Program-made: the position numbers and the translations under genes | Assembly (NCBI RefSeq): GCF_011492965.1 | Contig: NZ_CP045121.1 | Span: 2,418,001-2,482,000 of the forward strand | Source of the DNA: Rubrobacter marinus | Lineage (GTDB): Bacteria; Actinomycetota; Rubrobacteria; Rubrobacterales; Rubrobacteraceae | DNA: 64,000 bases | Reading direction: 5' to 3' | Shown here: piece after piece, positions 33,611-41,211 of the stretch | Numbering within the stretch: the stretch's first letter is position 1 | How the letters are laid out: every line of letters begins with the position of its first letter | The notes under the pieces: model-generated | Databases searched by the model: none | The model's input: the letters and a program-made list of their open reading frames with translations, nothing else | What the model was told of the DNA's origin: nothing

Positions 33611-33953
33611 CGAGCGCTGGACGAGGGTCTGCGCGGAGGACGACGTGCCGTTCCTCGAGGGCCGCAGGGTCGAGGTCGGGGGCTTCTACGTCGGCGTGTT
33701 CAACACGGAGGAGGGCTTCTACGCCGTCTACGACGTCTGCCCCCACAGGGGTGGTCCCCTCTCCGACGGGGACGTCGCCGCGGCGACCGTCACCTGCCCG
33801 CTGCACGCCCGCAAGATCGACCTGAAGACCGGCGAGGTGCTGAACGACGAAGGGCTCTCCTGCACGTTCGCCTTCTCGGTGAAGAGGGAGGAGGGCTTCG
33901 TCTACCTCGACACCCGGGCGCTGGCCTCCCTCGGGGCGCCGAGCCCCGCCTGA
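33600..33953 (+). CDS. nirD: nitrite reductase small subunit, Rieske type
   Basis: Small Rieske [2Fe-2S] subunit of NirBD, 117 residues. Cluster ligands: Cys and His in DVCPHRGGPLSDG (about residue 45) and Cys and His in VTCPLHARKID (about 65). The bacterial NirD fold often lacks these ligands; here both pairs are present, so the cluster is probably bound. ATG 33600 overlaps the nirB end, indicating translational coupling. Confidence 0.9.
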   Translation: MTDSERWTRVCAEDDVPFLEGRRVEVGGFYVGVFNTEEGFYAVYDVCPHRGGPLSDGDVAAATVTCPLHARKIDLKTGEVLNDEGLSCTFAFSVKREEGFVYLDTRALASLGAPSPA

Positions 33954-34003
33954 GCCGGGGTACCCGGCCCCCAAAAGTGGTAAAAGGATGGGGAGAGGAT
34001 CAC

Positions 34004-34087
34004 GAGCCGGAGGCGCGCCGTCGCGCCCCGGCTCTTTCGGTCGCTCCGGGCGATGGAGATGCCCGGGCGCCGCGGAGCGTGTCGAAA
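34004..34087 (+). promoter_or_regulatory. two-hairpin leader before the TrpD2-like gene
   Basis: Hairpin 1 (34004-34034): GAGCCGG, one bulged A, GGCGCG, a CCGT loop, CGCGCC, CCGGCTC, then TTT, resembling an intrinsic terminator. Hairpin 2 (about 34035-34087): TTTCG / CGAAA enclosing CGCTCCG / CGGAGCG with a GGC-GATGGAGAT-GCC inner loop. The 3' arm of hairpin 2 touches the AAGGAAGG ribosome-binding site of the next gene. Could be an attenuator or riboswitch; no known class fits. Confidence 0.5.
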
Positions 34088-34099
34088 GGAAGGCGTCGC

Positions 34100-35161
34100 A
34101 TGAGCGAGGGTTGGAGGGAGTTCGCGCCCTACCTCAAGGAGCTTGCCCGGGGGCCGGACAGCCTCCAGGACCTCGACCCGGAGACCGCCCGGGAGGCGAC
34201 GGAGCTGATCCTGCGCGGCGTCGCGACCCCGGCGCAGGCCGCCGGCTTCTTCCTGATCGGACGCGCCAAGGGCAACGGCGCCGGGGAGCTCGCGGGCATC
34301 GCCCGGGGCCTCGCCTCCCTCGTCCGGCCGATAGAAGTCCCGGAGGGCCCACCGGTCGTCGCCGTCTCGGGCGGCTTCGACGGCAAGCTACGCACCACGA
34401 ACGTCGGCGCGGTCTCCTCCCTCGTGGCCGCCGCCGCGGGCGGCAGGGTCGTCGTGCTCGCCGGGGAGGACGTCCCCCCCAAGTCCGGGCGCACGAACCT
34501 CGACGCCCTCAGGAACCTCGGCGTCGGCGCCCCCCAGACGCTCGCGGAGGCGACGGCCTCTCTCGCGGAGGACGGGCTCGCCGCCGTCTCCCCGAGGAGC
34601 TACCTGCCCGAGCTCGACGGCTTGAGGCAGCTCCGGCGGGAGATGGTCAGGAGGACGGCGCTGAACGTCGCGGAGAAGCTCGTCTCGCCGGTCGCGGGAG
34701 CACGGATGATGGTCGGCATAACGCACCGGCGGCCGTTTCTGGAGACGATGCCGGATGCCCTGAGGGCGCTCGGGGTGGAGAGGGCGCTCGTCTACCAGGC
34801 GGTCGAGGGCTCGGACGAGGCCCCGCCCGACGGCGCCTCCTCGCTCCTGCTCGTGACCCCGCGGGGCGATAAGGACGCGAGGGTCGCCCCGGAGGATCTG
34901 GGGCTCGGGCGCGCCACGAGGGCGGACATCCCCTGGGGGGGCGAGGAGGCCGAGGCCGAGAGCCTGCTCGGGGCGCTCTCGGGCGAGGAGGGCCCGGTCC
35001 TCGACATGATCCTCTACAACGCGGCCCTCAGGCTCTGGCTCGCGGACGAGGAGACGCCGCTCGCCGAGCACGTGCGCCGCGCCCGGGAGGCGATCTCCAC
35101 GGGCGCGGCGTCGGCGGTCCTCGACCGGATGCGGCGGGGCGCCGCGGTCCGGGGCGGGTAG
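34100..35161 (+). CDS. TrpD2/YbiB-like glycosyltransferase family 3 protein
   Basis: A protein of 353 residues related to anthranilate phosphoribosyltransferase. It has the helical N-terminal domain (TPAQAAGFFLIGRAKGNGAGELAG) and the alpha/beta body, but the TrpD signature GTGGDxxxTxN is replaced by SGGFDGKLRTTNVGA and the second part by PPKSGRTNLDALRNLGV. These changes mark the TrpD2 group, for which nucleic-acid binding rather than tryptophan synthesis has been described for the E. coli homologue (from memory). ATG 34100 has AAGGAAGG six nt upstream. Linked to nirBD through a structured leader, hinting at a role tied to nitrogen status. Confidence 0.75.
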   Translation: MSEGWREFAPYLKELARGPDSLQDLDPETAREATELILRGVATPAQAAGFFLIGRAKGNGAGELAGIARGLASLVRPIEVPEGPPVVAVSGGFDGKLRTTNVGAVSSLVAAAAGGRVVVLAGEDVPPKSGRTNLDALRNLGVGAPQTLAEATASLAEDGLAAVSPRSYLPELDGLRQLRREMVRRTALNVAEKLVSPVAGARMMVGITHRRPFLETMPDALRALGVERALVYQAVEGSDEAPPDGASSLLLVTPRGDKDARVAPEDLGLGRATRADIPWGGEEAEAESLLGALSGEEGPVLDMILYNAALRLWLADEETPLAEHVRRAREAISTGAASAVLDRMRRGAAVRGG

Positions 35162-35171
35162 CCCCGGGGCG

Positions 35172-35303
35172 CTACCTCCCGCCGAGGCGGCGGGAGACCT
35201 GCTTGATGATCTCGCGCTGCACGCGCGGGTTCTTCAGCAGCTTTATCCCGAGGCGGCGGGCCTGCGGGTTTTTCAACAGCTTGAGGGCGATGCCCTTCAT
35301 CAT
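35172..35303 (-). CDS. 43-residue basic amphipathic peptide with internal repeat
   Basis: ATG ATG start at 35303 with GGAGGAAACC just upstream, a good ribosome-binding site, and a TAG at 35172. The peptide contains two copies of a LKLLKNP-type unit (residues 7-13 and about 20-26), each followed by a basic stretch (ARRLG, VQREI), and ends VSRRLGGR. About 14 Lys/Arg and one Glu. Helical and amphipathic by pattern. Too short for routine gene calls. Lies just downstream of topoisomerase IB on the same strand with a 57-nt gap. Function unknown; a nucleic-acid- or membrane-binding helper is conceivable. Confidence 0.6.
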   Translation of the reverse strand: MMKGIALKLLKNPQARRLGIKLLKNPRVQREIIKQVSRRLGGR

Positions 35304-35360
35304 GGTTTCCTCCGTCTCGCTCGCTTCGGCCCCTTGGGGGCCTCCGAGGAAGCGATTTTA

Positions 35361-36407
35361 CTACGCGGCCTTCTCGAGCTCGCGGCGGAGCTTCCTCTGC
35401 AGGAGCTCCAAGAGGGACTCCTCGTCCCGCGTGAGGCCGCCCTGCTCGGCCAGGATCACCTCCTCCAGGCGCTCCGCCTGGCGCGCGATCACCTCACCCT
35501 CCAGGTAGTGTTCGATCACCCGCGGGCTGACGTACGAGGCGCGCGCGATGTCCCGGGTGTTGCCGAGCCGCTCCGCCACCGCGTCTATCGCCTGGAGGAC
35601 GTTCTTCTTGGCCCTCTTCTCGTCCTCCTCGGCCCCGAGCTCGGCGAGCTTGACGGCGGCGACGAGGGTCCCCGCCCAGGTGCGGAAGTCCTTCGGGGTA
35701 AACTCCCGGCCCATGATCTCCTTGATGTAGGCGTTCAGGTCGCGGCTCTTCACGTCGCGGACCTCGCCGCCCTCCTTGTACTTGAAGATCTCGTATCCGG
35801 GGAGCGCGGCGCACCGCTCGACCACCTCGCGCAGCCGCCCGTCGATCACGCACTTGCGCTGGATCTGGCCCCACTTCCCCCGGTACTCGAAGAGCATCTC
35901 GTCGCCCTTGATCGTGAGGTGCTTGCGCCTGAGAGTGGCGATGCCGTAGGTCTTGTTCTTTTTCGCGTACCGCTCGTCCCCGACGCGGAAGTAGGCCGCG
36001 TTTATGAGCCGCGTCATGCACGCGAGGACCTTCTCGCGGTCGAGCTTCTCGTGGTCGAGGTGCTCGCTCGTGATCCTGCGCATCTCGGGGAGCCGATCGC
36101 CGAAACGCAGGATGCGGTCGAACTTCTCCCTCTCTTTGCGCTCGCGGTACTTGGGGTGGTAGAGGTACTGCAACCTCCCCGCGGAGTCGTAGCCGACCGC
36201 CTGGACCTTCGCGGACGGCCCTCGTGCTATGCGAACCTCCTGCCAGGCGGGAGGGATCTTGAGGCTCTCGATGCGCGCCAGAACCTTCTCCTCGCGCACC
36301 ACCTCGTCGGAGTCCGGGTAGGCGTACGAGAACCCCTTCTCCTTCGTCCCGACCCGCTTGATGCCCGTTTTGTGGAGCAGGTGCCGCCCGCGCGCTGTTA
36401 CGCCCAT
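35361..36407 (-). CDS. DNA topoisomerase IB
   Basis: Poxvirus-like type IB topoisomerase, relaxes supercoils by nicking through a 3'-phosphotyrosine. 348 residues. N-terminal DNA-clamp domain with GFSYAYPDSDEVV and PPAWQEVRI; catalytic domain with the Arg/Lys pair in YGIATLRRKHL, the Arg/His segment DFRTWAGTLVAAV, and the active Tyr in ARASYVSPRVIEHY. ATG 36407 fits the family N terminus and has GGAAAG about 11 nt upstream and TACGAT 18 nt upstream. Complete. Confidence 0.92.
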   Translation of the reverse strand: MGVTARGRHLLHKTGIKRVGTKEKGFSYAYPDSDEVVREEKVLARIESLKIPPAWQEVRIARGPSAKVQAVGYDSAGRLQYLYHPKYRERKEREKFDRILRFGDRLPEMRRITSEHLDHEKLDREKVLACMTRLINAAYFRVGDERYAKKNKTYGIATLRRKHLTIKGDEMLFEYRGKWGQIQRKCVIDGRLREVVERCAALPGYEIFKYKEGGEVRDVKSRDLNAYIKEIMGREFTPKDFRTWAGTLVAAVKLAELGAEEDEKRAKKNVLQAIDAVAERLGNTRDIARASYVSPRVIEHYLEGEVIARQAERLEEVILAEQGGLTRDEESLLELLQRKLRRELEKAA

Positions 36408-36507
36408 TAGCCTGTTCTTTCCAGATCGTACGGCATGATCGCGCGAGAATATATCCGACGCCCGGAGAATACGTGTGTTACGGCGCACAAGCCGCGCGCC
36501 CCGCCCC

Positions 36508-37287
36508 TCAGGTCGTGCCGTCTATGGCGGAGTGGTAGCGGGACCCGAGGCGCCCGCCAAAGAAGCCCCCGAGAAGCGCCAGGAGGAGCGCGCCCGCGAT
36601 AATCCCCGCCCCGGCGAGCCCGAGCTCCGTCAGGCCGCCGACGGTCGGGAGGACCGTGTTCTGGACGAACTCCTGCAGGACGTCGAAGAAACGCCCCGGG
36701 AGGAAGCTGCCGACCGCGGCGACGAGCAGGACGAGGGCCAGGCTCCACGCCACGCTCATCATCCCGTTGCGGCCCCCGTCGAAGCGGGCCATCCTCCCCG
36801 CGACGTAGCCCCCGAAGAGGTAGGCGAGGAACAGGACGACCCCGACGACCACGAGCCCCGTGATGATCGCGGCCCCTATCTCCCTGCCCTCCAGGTTGAG
36901 CGTGAACCCGAGCGGCACGAGCACGAGCCCGGCGAGGGCCAGCAGCACCAGGCCGGTGACGACCGCGATCAGGCACCCGACGAAGCTCGCGAGCCAGTCC
37001 ACCCCGCCGTAGATGTCCCTCAGGCGCTCCTCGCGCTCCTCGTTCGCCTCGAAGTAGCCCCTGGGGTTGGTCTGCTCCTCTGCCTGAGCCCCGGGCGAGC
37101 CAGGGGTCCTTATGACGCGCGTCTCGGCGCCCTCCCGCCCGGGCTCCCCCTGCGAGACGGGCTGCGTGTCCTCCGCCTCGCGCGAGGCGGGGACGCGCCG
37201 GGTCGCCTCCGGGTCGTCCCCGGTCTCCCCGAGCGGCCCGGTCCGCCTGCGCCGGTCCTCGGTCCTGTCCTGCGGCCCGTTCTCCAT
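36508..37287 (-). CDS. four-TM hypothetical membrane protein with charged N terminus
   Basis: ATG 37287 has GGAGGGG six nt upstream, which decides the start; 259 residues. The first 105 residues are acidic/basic, rich in Glu, Arg, Pro and Thr and probably disordered. A helix (YFEANEEREERLRDIYGG) leads into four TM segments (about 110-140, 160-180, 195-215, 230-255). Glycine-zipper-like GGFFGGRLGSRYH ends the protein. Similar sensors or stress membrane proteins are common in actinomycetes; no specific function recognised. Divergent from glnA. Confidence 0.65.
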   Translation of the reverse strand: MENGPQDRTEDRRRRTGPLGETGDDPEATRRVPASREAEDTQPVSQGEPGREGAETRVIRTPGSPGAQAEEQTNPRGYFEANEEREERLRDIYGGVDWLASFVGCLIAVVTGLVLLALAGLVLVPLGFTLNLEGREIGAAIITGLVVVGVVLFLAYLFGGYVAGRMARFDGGRNGMMSVAWSLALVLLVAAVGSFLPGRFFDVLQEFVQNTVLPTVGGLTELGLAGAGIIAGALLLALLGGFFGGRLGSRYHSAIDGTT

Positions 37288-37574
37288 CGCTTCCCCTCCG
37301 TCGTCCTCGCTCGTCGTGGCGAAGGTCGCGGCCCCCGCGTCCCGTAATTCTACCCCGATGCCATCCGCCACTCATTCGACGGCCCTCGGCGCCGCTCTTT
37401 GTACAACTGGCCAAAAATCCGGCTTCTCGCGCTCGTTTTGCTTGTACCCAAGGCCCTACTCACCGGCTCACCTCCTACATATTATGGCCCCGTTGGGTCA
37501 AAGGAAACACGTGGCAAGGACACGGCCCACCATCCCGGTAAGAGCGGAACGACGCAAGGACAGGAGGCACGGAG
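37288..37574. promoter_or_regulatory. control region before glnA
   Basis: 287 nt without a gene, locally AT-richer than its surroundings. Contains TTGTACAA (about 37398) and TACATATTAT (about 37476-37485), the latter a fair -10 giving a leader of about 85 nt. No glutamine riboswitch or clear GlnR box seen. Confidence 0.4.
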
Positions 37575-38906
37575 TTGGACGCACAAGCCAAGCAGCAGGT
37601 ATTGCAGCAGGCCAAAGCGGCGGACGTCAAGTTCATTCGCATGTGGTTTACGGACATCCTGGGGACGCTCAAGAGCTTCGCGCTCACCGTCGAGGAGCTC
37701 GAGGACGCGCTCGACGGCGGGCTAGGGTTCGACGGCTCCTCCATCACGGGCTACAACGACATCGAGGAGTCGGACATGATCGCCATGCCCGATCCCTCGA
37801 CCTTCCAGGTCTTCCCCTGGAGCCCGAAGGAGAACGCGGTCGCGAGGATGTTCTGCGACGTGCAGACCCCCGACGGCGACCCCTACGTCGGCGACCCGCG
37901 CCACGTCCTCAGGCGTGCGCTGGAGCGCGCCACGGAGATGGGCTTCGACAACTTCTTTGTCGGCCCCGAGCTCGAGTTCTTCTACTTCAAGGACTCCAAC
38001 GGGACCGAGCCCCTCGACTACGGCGGCTACTTCGACCTGACGACGCTCGACGCCGCGACCAGCTTGAGGCGCGAGACGGTCCTGGCGCTCCAGCAGTTCG
38101 GCATCCACGTCGAGTACTCGCACCACGAGGTCGCGCACTCCCAGCACGAGATCGACCTGCGCTTCGACGACGCGATGACGATGGCCGACAAGGTGATGAC
38201 CTACAAGACGGTCGTCAAGGAGATCGCCACGCGCCATGGCGTCTACGCGACGTTCATGCCGAAGCCCTTGCAGAACCAGAACGGCTCGGGCATGCATACG
38301 CACCAGTCCCTCTTCCAGGGCGACAAGAACGCGTTCTTCGACGGCGACGACCAGTACTTCCTGAGCGACACCGCCAAGTCGTTTATCGCCGGTCAGCTCC
38401 GCCACGCCCGCGAGCTCTCGATCATCTTCGCCCAGAACGTCAACTCCTACAAGCGGCTCGTCCCGGGCTACGAGGCCCCGGTCTACATCGCCTGGAGCCG
38501 CAAGAACCGCTCGGCGCTCGTGCGCGTCCCGGGCTTCCACCCGGGCCAGGAGAAGTCCACGAGGATGGAGCTTCGCTGCCCCGACCCCTCGGCGAACATC
38601 TACCTGACGATGGCCGCCCTCCTGCACGCCGGCCTCGAAGGGATCGAGAAGGGCTACGAGCTCCCCGAGCCCATGGAGCGCAACCTCTACAACCTCACCC
38701 ACGAGGAGCGGGAGAAGATGGGCATCGAGAGCCTCCCCGGCTCCCTCGGCGAGGCCATCGAGGAGGCCGAGAAGTCCGAGCTCCTCTACAAGGCCCTCGG
38801 CGAGCACGTCTACAACCGCCTCCTCAACGTCAAGCGCGAGGAGTGGGACGAGTACCGCATGCAGGTCACCCCGTACGAGCTGGAGAAGTACCTGCCGATC
38901 CTCTAG
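37575..38906 (+). CDS. glnA: glutamine synthetase, type I
   Basis: Makes glutamine from glutamate, ammonium and ATP; entry point for ammonium from NirBD. 443 residues, the length of GSI-alpha enzymes. Beta-grasp domain with FDGSSITGYNDIEESDM; metal and ATP sites GPELEFFYF, HHEVAHSQHEID, and GSGMHTHQSL; Arg and Glu sites NSYKRLVPGYEAPVYIAWS and MELRCPDPSANIY. No 25-residue insertion of GSI-beta, and the NLYNLTHEE segment resembles B. subtilis, so adenylylation is unlikely (inference). TTG 37575 has GGAGG nine nt upstream. Ends at a strong terminator. Confidence 0.95.
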   Translation: MDAQAKQQVLQQAKAADVKFIRMWFTDILGTLKSFALTVEELEDALDGGLGFDGSSITGYNDIEESDMIAMPDPSTFQVFPWSPKENAVARMFCDVQTPDGDPYVGDPRHVLRRALERATEMGFDNFFVGPELEFFYFKDSNGTEPLDYGGYFDLTTLDAATSLRRETVLALQQFGIHVEYSHHEVAHSQHEIDLRFDDAMTMADKVMTYKTVVKEIATRHGVYATFMPKPLQNQNGSGMHTHQSLFQGDKNAFFDGDDQYFLSDTAKSFIAGQLRHARELSIIFAQNVNSYKRLVPGYEAPVYIAWSRKNRSALVRVPGFHPGQEKSTRMELRCPDPSANIYLTMAALLHAGLEGIEKGYELPEPMERNLYNLTHEEREKMGIESLPGSLGEAIEEAEKSELLYKALGEHVYNRLLNVKREEWDEYRMQVTPYELEKYLPIL

Positions 38907-38931
38907 CCGCCGGCTAAAGGAGATCGCTTCC

Positions 38932-38955
38932 GGGGCGCGGAGAGATCCGCGCCCC
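38932..38955. terminator. terminator between glnA and hisN
   Basis: Ten-bp stem GGGGCGCGGA / TCCGCGCCCC with a GAGA tetraloop, followed by TTCTC on the plus strand. Lies between converging genes. Confidence 0.7.
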
Positions 38956-38959
38956 TTCT

Positions 38960-39736
38960 CTATGCCCCGTCGTCCAGGAGGCGCAGCACCTCGGGCAGGA
39001 GCGTCCTCGTGGTGCTGATGCCCTCGCCGGCGTAGATCGTCTCGTTGCCGGACCAGTCCCCGAAGTAGCCGCCGGCCTCCCTCAGAATGGGCGGGAAGGG
39101 GGCGCAATCCCAGGGGTTGAGGACGGGGTCGAGCATGAGGTCGGCCCGCCCGGTGGCGACGAGGGCGTGCCCGTAGGCGTCCGACCAGCCCCGTACGCCG
39201 CCCGCCACCCTCTGCACGAGCCCCCAGGCGTCTCCCCTGCCGTGCTCCTCGAAGCTCGCGGCGTCCGTGAACGAGGCGATGCCTTCTCCGAGCCTCGGGG
39301 TCTGCGCGACGCGGGCGCGGCGGCCGTTCATGTAGCAGCCGAGGCCCGTGGCGGCGGAGAGCATCTCGTCGAGGGCGGGGAAGTAGGCCACGCCGACCTC
39401 GCAGACGCCCTCGATCTCCAGCCCCACGAGGACGCCGTAGAGCGGCACGCCCCTGACGAAGGCCCTGGTGCCGTCGATGGGGTCCACGATCCAACGGTGG
39501 CTCCCCACGCTCCCCTCCTCGGTCCCGAACTCCTCCCCGACGACCGTGTGCCCGGGGTACGCCGCGCGGATGCGGGCCCGGATCACCTCCTCCGCCCCCC
39601 GGTCGGCGGCGGTCACCGGCGTGTCGTCGGCCTTCCACTCGGGCCGGACGCCGGCCTGAAAGTAACCGAGCGTGAGGCGGCCGGCCTCGTGGGCGGTCCG
39701 TACGGCGAGATCCAGGTAGGGGCGCAGGTTCTCCAT
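38960..39736 (-). CDS. hisN: inositol-monophosphatase family phosphatase, probably histidinol-phosphatase
   Basis: A protein of 258 residues, magnesium-dependent. Metal sites: GHTVVGEEFGTEE (Glu), WIVDPIDGTRAF (DPxDGT), and PWDCAPFPPIL (WD near the end). The DGTRAFVRG and YGHALVATGRADLMLD segments match HisN-type enzymes used by actinomycetes for histidinol phosphate. hisB, hisH and hisA lie 23 kb away, so it is unlinked but present. ATG 39736 is supported by a -10 (TATCTT) ending seven nt upstream. Confidence 0.78.
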   Translation of the reverse strand: MENLRPYLDLAVRTAHEAGRLTLGYFQAGVRPEWKADDTPVTAADRGAEEVIRARIRAAYPGHTVVGEEFGTEEGSVGSHRWIVDPIDGTRAFVRGVPLYGVLVGLEIEGVCEVGVAYFPALDEMLSAATGLGCYMNGRRARVAQTPRLGEGIASFTDAASFEEHGRGDAWGLVQRVAGGVRGWSDAYGHALVATGRADLMLDPVLNPWDCAPFPPILREAGGYFGDWSGNETIYAGEGISTTRTLLPEVLRLLDDGA

Positions 39737-39743
39737 GCGGGCC

Positions 39744-39749
39744 AAGATA
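39744..39749 (-). promoter_or_regulatory. -10 hexamer TATCTT, leaderless hisN promoter
   Basis: On the minus strand TATCTT ends seven nt before ATG 39736. No ribosome-binding site is present in between. Confidence 0.45.
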
Positions 39750-39764
39750 GCACCGCAGCCGCCG

Positions 39765-40400
39765 CTAGGCTCGGGGAGGCCGCAGCAGCTCCTCGATGAC
39801 CCCGGCGGTGCGCGGGCGAGCCGGGGCCGCCCCGAAGCTCCCCGCCAGGCGATCGAGGTCCTCCGGGTAATCGACGTCGTAGTGCGGCCTCCCTTCGTAC
39901 AGGGAGAGGCCAGCGCCTAAAGCCTTCTCCACGGTCTCGCGGTACACGGTCTCGGTAGACCAGCGGACGTCCCGAAAGAGGGCCGCGTGGAGCGCGCGCA
40001 GCCCCAGCAGGACGTATCCTCCGTCGTCGCTCCCGACGATGGCGGCGTCGTGCGTCCGGAGCGCCCGGGACGCGGCCAGGATCTCCGCGGGCGGCAGGGT
40101 CGGGGCGTCGGTGCCGAGGATGAGGACGGGCTCCGGGCCCTCCCCGAAGAGGCGCGAGGCGGCGTCGAGCATCCTCTCCCCGAGGTCCGCCCCCCTCTGC
40201 GCGAAGAGACTGACGCCTTCCGGCAGCAGCGGCTCCAGAAGCGCGAGCCCGTCGGCCGGGGTGCCCGCGACGCTCGTGGGGCCGAGGGCGCTCGCCTTCT
40301 CCACCGTGTCGCAGACGAGAGCGGCTTGCAGCCGCGCCGCGCCCTCCGGCGGGAGGCGCAGGCGCGTCTTCGCGTTCCCGGGCAACGGGGCCTTCGCCAT
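39765..40400 (-). CDS. TIGR04282/CofC-like glycosyltransferase-fold protein
   Basis: About 211 residues, GT-A nucleotidyltransferase-like fold. Signatures: MAKAPLPGNAKTRL at the N terminus, LGTDAPTLPPAEI with the metal Asp, VGSDDGGYVLLGL, FRDVRWSTETVYRET, and HYDVDYPEDLDRL. Usually found beside the TIGR04283 glycosyltransferase that is the neighbour here, 20 nt upstream; both act in an uncharacterised pathway. ATG 40400 or GTG 40406. Confidence 0.75.
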   Translation of the reverse strand: MAKAPLPGNAKTRLRLPPEGAARLQAALVCDTVEKASALGPTSVAGTPADGLALLEPLLPEGVSLFAQRGADLGERMLDAASRLFGEGPEPVLILGTDAPTLPPAEILAASRALRTHDAAIVGSDDGGYVLLGLRALHAALFRDVRWSTETVYRETVEKALGAGLSLYEGRPHYDVDYPEDLDRLAGSFGAAPARPRTAGVIEELLRPPRA

Positions 40401-40420
40401 GACCACGATGCGAACTACGG

Positions 40421-41097
40421 CTACCCCTTGCCGTGCGCCCGGTAGAAGCGGGCGAGCTCGTGCGGGCTGGCGCCGAGGGCGAAGGCGGCCTGCAGGGAGG
40501 CCCAGAGGAGGAGGGTTCTCGCCGGACGCCCCTCCCACCGGCGGGCCGAGCTCACCATCGGGCCGGGCAGGTACGCCGTCTCCCCGGCCTCCTCGAGCCG
40601 GCGGACAAAGACGACGTCCTCCATGACGGGGATCTGCGGAAAGCCGCCCAACCGGTCGTGGACCTCTCTTCGGACAAAGATCCCCGAGTCCCCGTAGTAG
40701 CGGCCGAGCCTCCGGTAGAAGGGGGCGAGCGCCTCTAACCACCGCCCGAGCGCGCCGCCCTCCGGGTAGCGGAGCCGGAAGTTCCCCCGACGCAGCCGCG
40801 GCCGAGCGCGCCCTCGATCTGGGCGGCGAGGTCCATCGGCGGGACGACGTCGGCGTGAAGGAAGAGCAGCACGTCGCCGCTCGCCTCGCGCGCGCCGGCC
40901 CGAAGCTGCGCCCCGCGGCCGGGCTCGGACTCGACGAGCCTCGCCCCCAACGCGCGGGAGATCCCGCAGGTCCCGTCCGCCGAGCCGCCGTCCGAGACGA
41001 CGACCTCCGAGACGCCGGGGGTCCGGGAGAGGCGTTCCAGGAGCGGGCCGATGTTCTCGGCCTCGTCGAGGGTGGGGATCACCACGGAGAGCTGCAT
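40421..41097 (-). CDS. TIGR04283-type GT2 glycosyltransferase (one frameshift)
   Basis: About 225 residues. First frame: MQLSVVIPTLDEAENI, VVVSDGGSADGT, and LLFLHADVVPP (the metal DxD equivalent). Near 40783 one G is missing in a GGGG run; the next frame gives FRLRYPEGGALGRW, YYGDSGIFVRREV, QIPVMEDVVFVRRL and ends RFYRAHGKG. Family-typical pairing with the downstream TIGR04282 gene. ATG 41097 is nine nt after a TATACT -10 (41107-41112), near-leaderless. Confidence 0.75.
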
Positions 41098-41151
41098 CGC
41101 CCGGCGAGTATAGGGCATGCGTGGGTCGGCGGAGCGCGGCCCTCTTTGCCC

Positions 41152-41157
41152 TATAAT
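41152..41157 (+). promoter_or_regulatory. -10 hexamer TATAAT for pepA
   Basis: Perfect TATAAT 54 nt before the pepA start, in a GC-rich setting; no clear -35. The divergent GT2 promoter (TATACT at 41107-41112) lies 40 nt away. Confidence 0.5.
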
Positions 41158-41211
41158 CAACGCGTTCCCGGGACGGGGACGGCTCACGCTCAAACTAGAG
41201 GAGGACCTGGC

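Noticed and set aside
34040..34075. Fluoride-riboswitch-like GGGCGATGGAG core
   Set aside because: Only the first arm resembles the fluoride aptamer; the TGATG-type 3' segment and pseudoknot partners are missing.
33961..34100. Glutamine riboswitch or ANTAR hairpin pair in the nitrate operon
   Set aside because: No glnA-RNA core sequence and no paired six-base loops.
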